Below, one piece after another: positions 19,363 through 28,992 of a DNA stretch of 39,318 bases; within the stretch, counting starts at the first letter, position 1; the number at the start of each line of letters is the position of its first letter. The notes below the pieces were generated by a model that made no database searches, was not told the DNA's origin, and worked only from the letters and a program-made list of their open reading frames with translations. Both the position numbers and the translations under genes were made by a program. Origin of the DNA: Rhodothermus sp. (GTDB lineage Bacteria; Bacteroidota; Rhodothermia; Rhodothermales; Rhodothermaceae); contig JALSJJ010000237.1 in assembly GCA_026989375.1 (NCBI GenBank), positions 1 to 39,318 of the forward strand, read 5' to 3'.

Positions 19363-19980
19363 ATGGTTATGCCGCGTACGATCTGGACTGGACTGCTACT
19401 TGGCCTGCTGCTGACGGGTTGCCGGGGGATGATCTCCAGCAAACCCCCTGTGCATCCTAACCTGAATATGGACTTCCAGGAGAAATTTGAGGCGCAGGAA
19501 TTGAACCCCTTCTTTGCCGATCGCCGGGCCATGCGGCCGCCGGTGCCCGGCACCGTGCCTCGGGGGCTGCTGAAGGAAGATACCCATTTCTACTTTGGGA
19601 AAACGGCTGATGGGGCCTACGTTGAGCGCATTCCGCTGGCTGTCACGCCCGAGCTGGTACGGCGGGGCCAGGAGCGCTATAACATCTACTGCGCCGTCTG
19701 CCATGGAAAAGCGGGAGATGGCCAGGGTATTATCATGCGGGGTAACTATGGTTATACGCCCGCACCGTCCTTCCATGACGACCGGCTGCGCAACGTGGCG
19801 GATGGCTATCTCTTCGAGGTAATCACTAATGGTGTGCGTAATATGCCCGCGTATGGTCATCAGATTCCTGTAGCTGACCGCTGGGCCATTGTGGCGTACA
19901 TGCGGGCGCTTCAGCGCAGCCAGAACGCCACGGCCGCTGACGTGCCCGAGGCAGTCCGCGCACAACTTCAAGCAAAGTAG
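19363..19980 (+). CDS. actE: Alternative complex III subunit E, monohaem cytochrome c lipoprotein
   Basis: Periplasmic monohaem cytochrome c of 205 residues. The N-terminus is a lipoprotein signal with lipobox LTGC (Cys20), consistent with lipid-anchored ActE in solved complexes. One haem site is present (CAVCHGKAGDGQG), and the distal methionine is probably the one in NMPAYGHQI. It is the presumed exit haem that hands electrons to the caa3 oxidase or a soluble carrier. Two ATGs, at 19363 and 19369, are both reasonable starts and differ by two residues. It follows actD by 18 bp. Confidence 0.93.
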   Translation: MVMPRTIWTGLLLGLLLTGCRGMISSKPPVHPNLNMDFQEKFEAQELNPFFADRRAMRPPVPGTVPRGLLKEDTHFYFGKTADGAYVERIPLAVTPELVRRGQERYNIYCAVCHGKAGDGQGIIMRGNYGYTPAPSFHDDRLRNVADGYLFEVITNGVRNMPAYGHQIPVADRWAIVAYMRALQRSQNATAADVPEAVRAQLQAK

Positions 19981-20010
19981 TTTGGGCGCTTAATCATTGG
20001 GCATAGACTT

Positions 20011-21261
20011 ATGGCAGCAGTGAAAAAGAGTACGTTTCCGGGCTGGCTACTGGATCCGCTGCAGCCCACGCGAGCGCAGGCGGAACCCCGTTACCGCCTT
20101 CCCGAAGATGTGCGCATCTGGGCCGTTCCGCTGGCTCTTGGCGTTGGGCTGCTTATTGTCAGCATCGTAGGGTGGATTATCGATGCGCCTCAGTTCTATT
20201 TCTCCTACTTGGTAGGGTGGACCTTCTGTCTATCGCTGGCGCTGGGAGCTCTGTTTTTTGTGATGATTCAGCATCTGACGCGCGCGCAGTGGGTGGTGGC
20301 CGTACGCCGGCTGCCTGAAGCCCTCCTCTGGACTTTCCCGGTGTTGATTGTGCTGTTTATCCCGATCCTGTTCGGGCTGCACGATCTGTATCACTGGACA
20401 CACCCTGAGGTCTACGATCCGGCCAGTCCGGAGTATGATCCCATTCTGGCCGGGAAGCGGGCATACTTGAACGTGCCCTTCTTCCTGGTGCGCGTCGGGT
20501 TCTACTTTTTCATCTGGACGCTGCTGGCCTATAAGCTTTACACCCTGTCGGTGCGTCAGGATGTGGACCCGGATCCGTCTATCCCGGCGCAGCAGCGGAA
20601 AGTCAGTGCCTGGGGGATGCCGCTCTACGGCGTGACAGTAGCTTTTGCCAGCTACGATTTCTTGATGTCGCTCGATCCCCACTGGTACTCGACGATCTTT
20701 GGGGTGTACTTCTTCGCGGGGGCATTCTTTGTCGCATTAGGTTTCATCACCGCCTGCTATGTTATGCTGGTGCGTCGAGGGCCGCTGGCTGGCGTGGTGC
20801 GTCCGCCCCATTTCCAGGATCTGGGCAAGTTGATGTTTGGCTTTACGGCTTTCTGGGCCTATATCGCCTTCAGCCAGTACATGTTGATCTGGTATGGAAA
20901 CATTCCTGAGGAGACGCTCTGGTACCGTCATCGATTAGAGCATGGTTGGGAAGGGATTAGTCAGCTGCTGATCTGGGGCCATTTCGTGTTGCCGTTTCTG
21001 ATACTTTTACCCTGGGCGGCCAAACGCATGCCGCTGCTGGTGGGGATCATGGGCATTTGGTTTGCCATCATTCACTGGATCGATCTGTTCTGGATAGCCA
21101 TGCCCGTGCTGCACAAGGAGTTGACCTTCCACTGGCTGGACATAACCTGCTGGCTGGGGTTACTGGGAGTGGTGGTTGGATTGCTGTTTTACCGGCTCAG
21201 TCGGCATAGCCTGGTGCCCCAGAACGATCCCTACCTGGCCCGCTCGCTGGCTTTGCATTAA
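20011..21261 (+). CDS. actF: Alternative complex III subunit F, NrfD-like membrane protein
   Basis: Second NrfD-like integral membrane subunit, 416 residues with about ten transmembrane helices. Typical ActF stretches are LSLALGALFFVMIQHLTRAQW, a conserved aromatic loop LHDLYHWTHPE, and FMSLDP-like FLMSLDPHWYSTIFGVYFF. It pairs with ActC in the membrane part of the complex and is thought not to bind quinol itself; a proton-related role has been proposed for the family. It follows actE by 30 bp, and 84 bp separate it from the next gene. Confidence 0.94.
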   Translation: MAAVKKSTFPGWLLDPLQPTRAQAEPRYRLPEDVRIWAVPLALGVGLLIVSIVGWIIDAPQFYFSYLVGWTFCLSLALGALFFVMIQHLTRAQWVVAVRRLPEALLWTFPVLIVLFIPILFGLHDLYHWTHPEVYDPASPEYDPILAGKRAYLNVPFFLVRVGFYFFIWTLLAYKLYTLSVRQDVDPDPSIPAQQRKVSAWGMPLYGVTVAFASYDFLMSLDPHWYSTIFGVYFFAGAFFVALGFITACYVMLVRRGPLAGVVRPPHFQDLGKLMFGFTAFWAYIAFSQYMLIWYGNIPEETLWYRHRLEHGWEGISQLLIWGHFVLPFLILLPWAAKRMPLLVGIMGIWFAIIHWIDLFWIAMPVLHKELTFHWLDITCWLGLLGVVVGLLFYRLSRHSLVPQNDPYLARSLALH

Positions 21262-21345
21262 GGACGTTTTTGCAGAGCCTTTGCATAGAGCGACAACCAG
21301 GTTTTTTATAAAGCGTTCGACCATACTGTAACTTGCTTAGAAGTT

Positions 21346-21756
21346 ATGGCCGAGCAGGAGAAACAGACCCAGAAGGCTTCCGCCGAGACTGCACCGGCCG
21401 AGCCGGAGCTTCCAGCCGTGCAGCCGGACGAAGCCAACGTGCAGGCACCGTACCTTTTCCGGCTGGTGTGGGGAACGGTAGCGCTTGTTGTCGTTATTGT
21501 GGTGATCCTGATTGTGGCGGCGCGCTGGCAGATGCAAAAGATGGCAGAGGCGGCCGCGGCGTCGCTTCGCTATCCGTTGAAAGAAGAGACCGAAGCGCAT
21601 GCGCGGCAACTATTGGAAGGCTATGGGGTGGTAGATGCCGAACGGGGCATTTATCGCATTCCTATTGAGCAGGCCATGGAGGAGGTGGTAAAAGCTTACG
21701 GAGGAGATTCGACCTTGACGTTACCACAACCTTCAGGGCTGCGCGTGCGCATGTGA
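21346..21756 (+). CDS. actG: Single-helix membrane protein, probable alternative complex III subunit G
   Basis: A 136-residue protein with a charged, Ala/Glu/Pro-rich cytoplasmic N-terminus (about 45 residues), one membrane helix (about residues 46-64), and a periplasmic tail. The tail motif GVVDAERGIYRIPIEQAMEEV is the conserved part seen in small proteins encoded near act or cox genes. R. marinus alternative complex III has been described as having a seventh, single-helix subunit, and this gene has the right position and shape. The name rests on position and topology and is less certain than actA-F. Its stop overlaps the start of the SCO gene (GTGA). Confidence 0.6.
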   Translation: MAEQEKQTQKASAETAPAEPELPAVQPDEANVQAPYLFRLVWGTVALVVVIVVILIVAARWQMQKMAEAAAASLRYPLKEETEAHARQLLEGYGVVDAERGIYRIPIEQAMEEVVKAYGGDSTLTLPQPSGLRVRM

Positions 21757-22610
21757 GCTTGAACATTTTGATGATGTCGATGTGGTGGCGCTGGCAGAAG
21801 AGGATATGGTTGCTGGGAATGCTGCTCGCGCTCCCGGCCCTTGCGCAGCGGAGTGGGCAGCAACTGGCTGTTTTTGAGGGGGTTGGCATCGAGCCGAAGC
21901 TCGGGGCCTACATTCCGCTGGATCTGACGTTTTATGACGAAGAGGGTCGGCCTGTAGCCCTGCAGACGTTCTTTGACGGTCGGCGCCCGGTATTGCTGAC
22001 GCTGGTGTACCACGATTGCCCGATGCTCTGCAACCTGGTGCTGGACGGACTGACAAAAACGCTTCGGCAGATGTCGTGGACCCCGGGCGAGCAGTTTGAA
22101 GTACTGGCGATCAGCTTTGACCATCGAGAGACGCCCGCACTGGTCCGTCGAAGAAAGGCCCACTACCTGGAGATGCTGGGAAAACCGGCTGCGGCGGCCG
22201 GCTGGCATTTTCTGACGGGTGATTCGACAACGATTCGGGCGCTGACGGATGCCGTGGGATTTTCTTTTCGCTGGGTGCCGGAAAAACAACAGTTTGCGCA
22301 TCCAGCAGCGTTAATTTTTCTGAGTGGCGACGGAAAGATCTCGCGTTATCTGTACGGCCTGGAGCATGATCCGGGCGATGTGCGCAAGGCGCTGGTAGAG
22401 GCGTCGGAAGGCAAGGTTGGGACGGTGCTGGATCAGGTGCTGCTGTACTGCTTCCAGTACGATCCCAACGAAAATTCTTACGTAGCGAACGCGTTCAACA
22501 TCATGCGGCTGGGTGGAGCGGTGACAATGGTGGTGCTGGGCATCACCCTGTTTCTGTTCTGGCGGCGAGAGCGTCGCCGCCAGCAGGCAACGCTCCAGAC
22601 GGCTGGCTAA
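21753..22610 (+). CDS. SCO1/SenC family copper chaperone for cytochrome oxidase assembly
   Basis: Thioredoxin-fold, membrane-bound chaperone that helps build the CuA site of cytochrome oxidase. The 285 residues contain the copper-binding CPMLC motif in YHDCPMLCNLV and the conserved histidine in LEHDPGDVRKAL. An N-terminal hydrophobic segment (WLLGMLLALPALA) looks like a signal peptide. After the domain, a C-terminal membrane helix (AVTMVVLGITLFLFW) followed by arginines should tether it to the inner membrane. The GTG at 21753 overlaps the upstream stop; ATGs at 21771, 21774 and 21780 are alternatives. It lies directly before the oxidase subunit II gene that needs CuA. Confidence 0.92.
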   Translation: MSLNILMMSMWWRWQKRIWLLGMLLALPALAQRSGQQLAVFEGVGIEPKLGAYIPLDLTFYDEEGRPVALQTFFDGRRPVLLTLVYHDCPMLCNLVLDGLTKTLRQMSWTPGEQFEVLAISFDHRETPALVRRRKAHYLEMLGKPAAAAGWHFLTGDSTTIRALTDAVGFSFRWVPEKQQFAHPAALIFLSGDGKISRYLYGLEHDPGDVRKALVEASEGKVGTVLDQVLLYCFQYDPNENSYVANAFNIMRLGGAVTMVVLGITLFLFWRRERRRQQATLQTAG

Positions 22611-22633
22611 ACGAGGAGAACGTTTCGAAAGCG

Positions 22634-23584
22634 ATGTATGCAATGATTTTGCTGCAGAGTACCGCTTGGTTACCGGAGGCTGCTTCTTCGGTAGCTCCCG
22701 AAGTAGATAGCCTGTTTCTTTTCTGGGCACTGGTGAGCACCCTGTTGTTTATCGGCGTCGTCGGAGCGATGACCTTTTTTGTCGTTCGTTACCGGCGACG
22801 TCGGCTTGACGAGATGCCGGAGCCCGTCAAGGAAAAGAAGGCGATTGAGCTGGCCTGGATCGTGGTGCCTACGATTCTGGTGCTGATCGTTTTCACCTGG
22901 GGCTTCCGGGTTTTTATCAAGATGTACACGGCCCCACCGGATGCCTACGAGATTCTGGTCCATGGCTACCAGTGGTACTGGGAGTTTGAGTACCCGAATG
23001 GGGTTAAGACAACCAACGAGCTGCATGTGCCAGCCGGGCAGCCGGTGAAGCTACGTATGACCAGCGTCGATGTGATTCACAGCTTCTACGTACCGGCATT
23101 TCGGGTCAAGCAGGACGTGCTGCCCGACCGGTACTCGTCGCTCTGGTTTGAAGCCACCAAGCCCGGTGAATACACGGTCTTCTGCGCGGAGTACTGTGGC
23201 ACGCAGCACTCTGGCATGCTGGCCAAGGTAATCGTGCATCCGCGGGAGGAATTCGAGCAGTGGTTGGAAAACGCCGGAGTACCGGAAGACATGCCACTGG
23301 CAGAGCTTGGCGCCAAGCTGTACCGGGATAAGGCCTGCTTTAGTTGCCACAGCCTTGATGGATCGCGCCTGGTCGGACCTACCTTCAAGGGGCTTTTTGG
23401 ATCCACCCGGACGTTTGAAGATGGGTCGACCGCTGTGGCGGATGAAAATTATCTTCGGGAAGCCATCCTGCAACCCGGAGCCCGGGTAGTGCAGGGCTAT
23501 CCCAACGTGATGCCGGCCAGCTACGCGTCGCTGAGCGAACGCGAAGTGGCCGCTTTGATTGAGTTTATCAAGCAGCAGCAGTAA
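22634..23584 (+). CDS. coxB: caa3-type cytochrome c oxidase subunit II with fused cytochrome c domain
   Basis: Subunit II of 316 residues. Two membrane helices come first, then the cupredoxin domain with the aromatic [10 protein letters not shown] strand, [11 protein letters not shown] (CuA histidine) and [12 protein letters not shown] (the two cysteines, histidine and methionine of CuA). A C-terminal cytochrome c domain has CFSCH and a probable axial methionine in NVMPASY. This makes it a caa3 enzyme that can take electrons directly from a cytochrome or from alternative complex III. Starts at 22634 and 22643 differ by three residues. It is 23 bp after the SCO gene. Confidence 0.96.
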   Translation: MYAMILLQSTAWLPEAASSVAPEVDSLFLFWALVSTLLFIGVVGAMTFFVVRYRRRRLDEMPEPVKEKKAIELAWIVVPTILVLIVFTWGFRVFIKMYTAPPDAYEILVHGYQWYWEFEYPNGVKTTNELHVPAGQPVKLRMTSVDVIHSFYVPAFRVKQDVLPDRYSSLWFEATKPGEYTVFCAEYCGTQHSGMLAKVIVHPREEFEQWLENAGVPEDMPLAELGAKLYRDKACFSCHSLDGSRLVGPTFKGLFGSTRTFEDGSTAVADENYLREAILQPGARVVQGYPNVMPASYASLSEREVAALIEFIKQQQ

Positions 23585-23600
23585 TGCTGAGGAGGGTGCC

Positions 23601-25307
<1,707 letters not shown>

Positions 25308-25342
25308 ACGGAGTGTACGACTGACCAACGCAGGAGATTACA

Positions 25343-26023
25343 ATGGCAGGAGCTTCGGAAGCTGTACCCGGTCAGGCGGAAGCCCACGTGCACCATCCGC
25401 CATATCTGCAACACCATTTTGTGTCGGCCGAGCAACAGTTTGATGCGGCCAAGCTCGGCATGTGGATCTTTCTGGCCACGGAAATTCTGTTGTTTAGTGG
25501 CATGTTCGTGGCCTATGCGATCTATCGCGTCTGGCATCCGGAAGTGTTTCAGGCGGCCAGCAAGCTGCTCGACTGGCGGCTGGGTGGTCTGAATACGCTG
25601 GTGCTACTGGCCTCTTCCTACACAGTCGCCCTGGCCGTGCATTACGCGCAACTGGGCGATCAGAAACGCCTGGTTCGCAACCTATGGCTAACAGTGGTGC
25701 TGGCTGGGGTATTCATGGTGGTGAAGTACTTCGAGTACTCGGAGAAATTTCACCACCACATTTTCCCCGGCGGGAATTATGCTTATGAAGGGCTCCAGAT
25801 TCCCTATGTGGGGCAATTCTTCAGCATCTATTTTGTAATGACGGGTATCCATGGCCTGCACGTGCTGGTGGGGATGGGGATCCTGGCCTGGATAGCTATG
25901 CGGGCGCAACGCGGGCACTTCAGCCCCGAATACTATACACCAGTGGAAATTTCGGCCCTGTACTGGCACCTGGTAGATATTATCTGGATTTTCCTGTTCC
26001 CCTTGCTGTACCTGATTCACTGA
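25343..26023 (+). CDS. coxC: Cytochrome c oxidase subunit III
   Basis: Membrane subunit of 226 residues with five predicted helices, matching the shorter bacterial subunit III. Family marks are KLGMWIFLATEILLFSGMF, a central YFEYSEKF stretch, TGIHGLHVLVGMG, and the C-terminal ALYWHLVDIIWIFLFPLLYL. The protein stabilises subunit I. GGAG precedes the ATG by about 8 bases. It is 35 bp after coxA and 19 bp before coxD. Confidence 0.95.
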   Translation: MAGASEAVPGQAEAHVHHPPYLQHHFVSAEQQFDAAKLGMWIFLATEILLFSGMFVAYAIYRVWHPEVFQAASKLLDWRLGGLNTLVLLASSYTVALAVHYAQLGDQKRLVRNLWLTVVLAGVFMVVKYFEYSEKFHHHIFPGGNYAYEGLQIPYVGQFFSIYFVMTGIHGLHVLVGMGILAWIAMRAQRGHFSPEYYTPVEISALYWHLVDIIWIFLFPLLYLIH

Positions 26024-26042
26024 TGCGGATGGAGGCAGCATC

Positions 26043-26414
26043 ATGGCGCACGCAACACACCACATTATACCCCGACCGCTACTGCTTAAAGTGTTTCTGG
26101 CACTGGTGGCGCTGACGATTATCACAGCGTTGACCGGTCAGGCGGATCTGGGCGCGTTCAATTTTATGCATGTGCCGCTGGCTATTGGAATCGCTGTGAT
26201 CAAGGCCACGCTGGTCGTGCTGTTTTTTATGGGGCTTAAGTACGACCGGCCTATCAATGCGCTGGCCTTTATCATCGGACTGTTGATGGTGGGGGTCTTC
26301 CTGACCTTCACGTTACTGGATATGCTCTATCGGGGTGACATTGGCAACCTGGATGCGCAGCCGATTCGAGGGCCACAGATAGAGCAGGTAGAGGCGCCAT
26401 CGGGTAGCCCCTGA
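26043..26414 (+). CDS. coxD: Cytochrome c oxidase subunit IV (prokaryotic type)
   Basis: Small membrane subunit of 123 residues with three predicted helices. LPLAIGIAVIKATLVVLFFMGL-like sequence (here MHVPLAIGIAVIKATLV then FFMGLKYDRP) is the hallmark of the bacterial subunit IV family. It is the last gene of the respiratory block; a strong hairpin follows 21 bp after its stop. A GGAGGCAGC sits before the ATG. Confidence 0.92.
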   Translation: MAHATHHIIPRPLLLKVFLALVALTIITALTGQADLGAFNFMHVPLAIGIAVIKATLVVLFFMGLKYDRPINALAFIIGLLMVGVFLTFTLLDMLYRGDIGNLDAQPIRGPQIEQVEAPSGSP

Positions 26415-26435
26415 AGATGGCTTCTGTTGCGCAAG

Positions 26436-26473
26436 AAGCAAAGGCGTCGGATCTGCAACCGACGCCTTTGCTT
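26436..26473 (+). terminator. Strong hairpin terminator closing the act-cox operon
   Basis: A perfect 15-bp inverted repeat (26436-26450 with 26459-26473) around an 8-base loop, GC-rich near the loop, begins 21 bp after the coxD stop. The 3' flank (GTAAACG) has few T residues, so efficiency as an intrinsic terminator may be reduced. Position and strength still make transcript termination or 3'-end protection the best explanation. Confidence 0.75.
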
Positions 26474-26576
26474 GTAAACGACCCTTACCTGAAGGCCATC
26501 TTCTTCTGCGTCCTGTCGCCATGGATCCCGGCTGGAGGTAGGGGCGTGTCTATACGAGAATAAGCGCAAGCATGCC

Positions 26577-26867
26577 ATGACGCTACTTCCGGTATTAGTC
26601 TTTGGGCCCGTCCTCTTTTTGATGCTGGTATGGGCTCTGGTGACGGCCGGACGGATTCTTTTTCCGGAGCGACCGTTACCATTTGACCGGGAGTTTTCCC
26701 TGCGGGGGTGGACGATGCGTCCGCGTCATCGGGCACCGATCCATGCGGAGGCGCTACGGGCCGGGAGCCTGCAGCATGACCACCAGGCTTCGTATCACTT
26801 TGAGGCGGGCCAGTCCGACGGATTGCCGGAGACCTGGGTAGATGACCTCTGGCTTCGCCGAAATTGA
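26577..26867 (+). CDS. Small unrecognised membrane protein downstream of the oxidase genes
   Basis: A 96-residue protein with one N-terminal membrane helix (LPVLVFGPVLFLMLVWALVTAG, about residues 4-26) and a polar tail rich in Arg, His and Asp. I recognise no family. The tail contains four histidines over about 25 residues, with no known metal motif. The reading frame is clean, with codon use like its neighbours, and the gene lies in the same direction between the oxidase operon terminator and metF. It could be an oxidase-associated protein, but nothing in the sequence shows this. Confidence 0.6.
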   Translation: MTLLPVLVFGPVLFLMLVWALVTAGRILFPERPLPFDREFSLRGWTMRPRHRAPIHAEALRAGSLQHDHQASYHFEAGQSDGLPETWVDDLWLRRN

Positions 26868-26953
26868 AGTCTGGATTTCATTAGACGCTTCCTTGAATCC
26901 TGAAGGGGCGAGCGCGGTAGAAAGCGACGTTTGTAGAGCCCGGCCGTTTGCCT

Positions 26954-27910
26954 ATGAAAGTGATCGAAATTCTGGAGCAGGCGACTGGACCACTGATTTC
27001 CTATGAAATCATTCCACCGCGCCGAGGGGGCTCGCTGGAGGAGGTGCTGGCCGTAGTCGAAGCGTTAATACCGTTCGATCCCCCGTTTATTGATGTGACC
27101 AGTCATGCTGCCGAAGTTGAATACGAGCAGCTGCCGGACGGCACATTGCGCCCTCGGGTCAAGCGTAAGCGTCCGGGAACGATTGGCATCTGTGCAGCCA
27201 TCAAGAGTCGCTTCGGCGTTGAAACCGTACCGCATTTGCTCTGCCGGGGGTTTACGCGAGAGGAAACCGAAGATGCGCTGATCGAGCTGCATTACTTGGG
27301 TATCCAGAACGTCATGGCGCTGCAGGGCGACTCGCCCAACTACCGAAAGCCCATTCCACCAGATCGGACGGTCAACGAGTACGCCGTTGATCTGGTACAA
27401 CAGATAGCCAACATGAACCGCGGCATTTATCTGGAACCGCTTGAGGATGCTGTCCCTACTGACTTCTGCATTGGCGTGGCGGGCTATCCCGAAAAGCACT
27501 TTGAAGCGCCCAACCTGACCTGGGATATTTTAAACCTTAAGCGTAAGATTGAAGCAGGAGCCCACTATGTGACCACGCAGATGTTTTTTGACAACCGACA
27601 CTATTTTCGGTTTGTCAAGCGGTGTCGGGAGATGGGCATTAATGTGCCCATCATTCCTGGGTTGAAAATTCTGACCAGCAAACGCCACCTTCAGCTTTTG
27701 CCCAGTCGGTTTCATGTAGAGATTCCAGAGGCGCTTGCGGCTGAGGTGGAGGCCGCGCGGCCGGAGCATGTCCCTGAAATCGGAATAGCCTGGGCACGCC
27801 GGCAGGCCGAAGAGCTATTGGAAGCGGGCGTGCCCTGCATCCATTTCTATATCATGTTACGGGCTGATCATGTGCGGGCGGTAGTGGAGTATCTGCGCAA
27901 GATAGCGTAG
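26954..27910 (+). CDS. metF: Methylenetetrahydrofolate reductase
   Basis: Reduces 5,10-methylene-tetrahydrofolate to 5-methyl-tetrahydrofolate for methionine synthesis, with FAD in a TIM barrel. The 318 residues show SYEIIPPRRGG (with the catalytic-type glutamate), DVTSHAAEVEY, ALQGDSPNY, FCIGVAGYPEKHFEAPN and TQMFFDNRHYFRF, all standard blocks. The ATG at 26954 is preferred over an in-frame TTG six bases earlier. The gene is 86 bp after the small membrane protein. No metH is present here. Confidence 0.95.
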   Translation: MKVIEILEQATGPLISYEIIPPRRGGSLEEVLAVVEALIPFDPPFIDVTSHAAEVEYEQLPDGTLRPRVKRKRPGTIGICAAIKSRFGVETVPHLLCRGFTREETEDALIELHYLGIQNVMALQGDSPNYRKPIPPDRTVNEYAVDLVQQIANMNRGIYLEPLEDAVPTDFCIGVAGYPEKHFEAPNLTWDILNLKRKIEAGAHYVTTQMFFDNRHYFRFVKRCREMGINVPIIPGLKILTSKRHLQLLPSRFHVEIPEALAAEVEAARPEHVPEIGIAWARRQAEELLEAGVPCIHFYIMLRADHVRAVVEYLRKIA

Positions 27911-27970
27911 ATCTGCTGACGCCAAAAGACCGTGACCCGCTGCGCTTTTCACGCAAAGTTGCGACGCCCA

Positions 27971-27999
27971 TTGCTTGCGTAAGACATTCTGTGTAGAAT
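27971..27999 (+). promoter_or_regulatory. Sigma-70-like promoter P1 for the cold-shock gene
   Basis: TTGCTT (27971-27976), 17 bp spacer, TAGAAT (27994-27999). Transcription would begin near 28006 and give a leader of about 146 bases before the cold-shock start codon. Spacing is ideal and the -10 box matches the consensus in five of six bases. Confidence 0.45.
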
Positions 28000-28008
28000 A
28001 AGTAAAGA

Positions 28009-28037
28009 TTGACAACCGAGGAGGAGGCGACTATCTT
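28009..28037 (+). promoter_or_regulatory. Sigma-70-like promoter P2 for the cold-shock gene
   Basis: TTGACA (28009-28014, perfect -35 consensus), 17 bp spacer, TATCTT (28032-28037). Transcription would start near 28044, giving a leader of about 108 bases that still contains both structured elements described below. Confidence 0.5.
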
Positions 28038-28066
28038 ATTGGTAAGCAGTGACTTGTGCCTGTAGT

Positions 28067-28151
28067 CCCCGGGCATCTCGGCTGTCGAGAGACGGGGAGG
28101 CCAAGCTTTTGATGGAGCATTACGTTGGGCGTAGCATTGAGGAGGCCTCCC
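28067..28151 (+). promoter_or_regulatory. Structured leader of the cold-shock mRNA with two competing pairings
   Basis: Pairing A is a hairpin: CCCC (28067-28070) with GGGG (28094-28097), and inside it TCTCG (28076-28080) with CGAGA (28086-28090) around a GCTGT loop. Pairing B joins GGGAGGCC (28095-28102) to GGCCTCCC (28144-28151), the bases directly before the start codon and overlapping the ribosome-binding site GAGGAGG (28139-28145). A and B share the G residues at 28095-28097, so they cannot form together in full. The pairings are read directly; regulation is inference by analogy with cspA leaders. Confidence 0.5.
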
Positions 28152-28445
28152 ATGGCAGCACGTCGTGGCGTCGTTAAGTGGTTTGACGCAAAGAAAGGAT
28201 ACGGTTTCATCGTGCATCCGGACGGAGGAGCCGACATTTTCGTTCACTACTCACAGATCATCAGCGAGCGGCGGTTTAAAACGCTCCGAACCGGCCAGGT
28301 GGTTGAGTTTGAGTTGCATGAGGGGCCGAAAGGACTGCATGCTCGCAATGTCGTTCCGCTCAACGAAGTGAGGCGGAAGGCAGCTTCCGGTGAACGTGCC
28401 TCAGGTTCGCAGCACTCCCACCCTCATGCGGTAGATCGTTCCTGA
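28152..28445 (+). CDS. Cold-shock domain protein (CspA family) with a basic tail
   Basis: Single-stranded RNA/DNA-binding protein of 97 residues. Residues 4-70 form the cold-shock domain, with KGYGFI (RNP1) and DIFVHYS (RNP2) and the GVVKWFD start. The last 27 residues are a Ser/Arg/His-rich disordered tail absent from classical CspA of about 70 residues. Start chosen at the ATG at 28152, which has GAGGAGG six bases upstream; an in-frame codon at 28125 would place the ribosome-binding site inside the gene. It is preceded by two promoter-like sites and a folded leader. Confidence 0.93.
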   Translation: MAARRGVVKWFDAKKGYGFIVHPDGGADIFVHYSQIISERRFKTLRTGQVVEFELHEGPKGLHARNVVPLNEVRRKAASGERASGSQHSHPHAVDRS

Positions 28446-28481
28446 AAAGAGGTAGGGGCATTGTTTTTCGTCCGGTATGCC

Positions 28482-28515
28482 GCTATCTTGCAGCAGCTCT
28501 GGGCTGCAAGATGGC
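28482..28515 (+). other. 13-bp hairpin between the cold-shock gene and the next gene
   Basis: Inverted repeat 28482-28494 with 28503-28515, including a perfect 10-bp core ATCTTGCAGC/GCTGCAAGAT and one G-T pair, around an 8-base loop. It begins 36 bp after the cold-shock stop and ends 9 bp before the next start codon. No T tract follows, so it is not a classical intrinsic terminator. It may attenuate transcription or protect the cold-shock mRNA 3' end, or control translation of the gene at 28525. Confidence 0.55.
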
Positions 28516-28524
28516 AGAAGACCT

Positions 28525-28992
28525 ATGGGTTTTACATTTACCGACGAGGATATTCAGCGGATCGCTGAGGCGTTAGGGGGAACGCCACACATTGAAGGGA
28601 CGACAGCGCGGTTTGCCTTATCTGATCCGGAGAGTGGAAGACGACTGACGCTTGAAATCCAGTGGAAACTGGCGTTGCCCGCTGCGCTGCAGGAGGTGAT
28701 GCCGTCTAATCTGGTTTCAGTTTATACGCCCAGCTCGTTTCTACAACTTCAGGGTTGTACAGGCTATCTGGCCAGTCGGGAGCTGGGGGAGGTGATCTTT
28801 TTTGGACGACAGCAGGGGTGCGTCAGTGGCCTGGTGGTCGAACGTGAAGTGGGTTGCTCGCTTTATGCCAATGTGCATGAACGGTTGCTTTCGGCTGATT
28901 TTATGCAACTGCCGCCCGAAATGGTCATGAGCAGCGTAGCCCTTTCGATGAGCGAGACCCTTTTTAACGATCTGAACGACAACGCCTTATGA
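28525..28992 (+). CDS. Unrecognised 155-residue protein upstream of ybeY
   Basis: No signal peptide and no membrane segment. The pattern is mixed alpha/beta: an N-terminal helix (DEDIQRIAEALGG), then alternating strands (TARFALSDP, RLTLEIQW), a GCTGYLASRELGEVIFFGRQQGC segment with cysteines at its ends, and a C-terminal helix. I know no family with these motifs. The ATG at 28525 begins MGFTFTDEDI; the frame runs upstream to 28477 through the hairpin, which is unlikely to be coding. Its stop overlaps the ybeY start as ATGA, which argues that the two are co-translated. Confidence 0.7.
   Translation: MGFTFTDEDIQRIAEALGGTPHIEGTTARFALSDPESGRRLTLEIQWKLALPAALQEVMPSNLVSVYTPSSFLQLQGCTGYLASRELGEVIFFGRQQGCVSGLVVEREVGCSLYANVHERLLSADFMQLPPEMVMSSVALSMSETLFNDLNDNAL

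Noticed and set aside
21281-21312. TTGCAT and TATAAA before the probable actG as an internal promoter
   Set aside because: The spacer is 20 bp, too long for a standard sigma-70 promoter, and the gene fits as part of the operon.
26413-26503. Outer 9-bp complementarity (GAAGATGGC with GCCATCTTC) around the coxD terminator
   Set aside because: The arms are 73 bases apart with a strong hairpin between them; it could be chance, and nothing supports a function.
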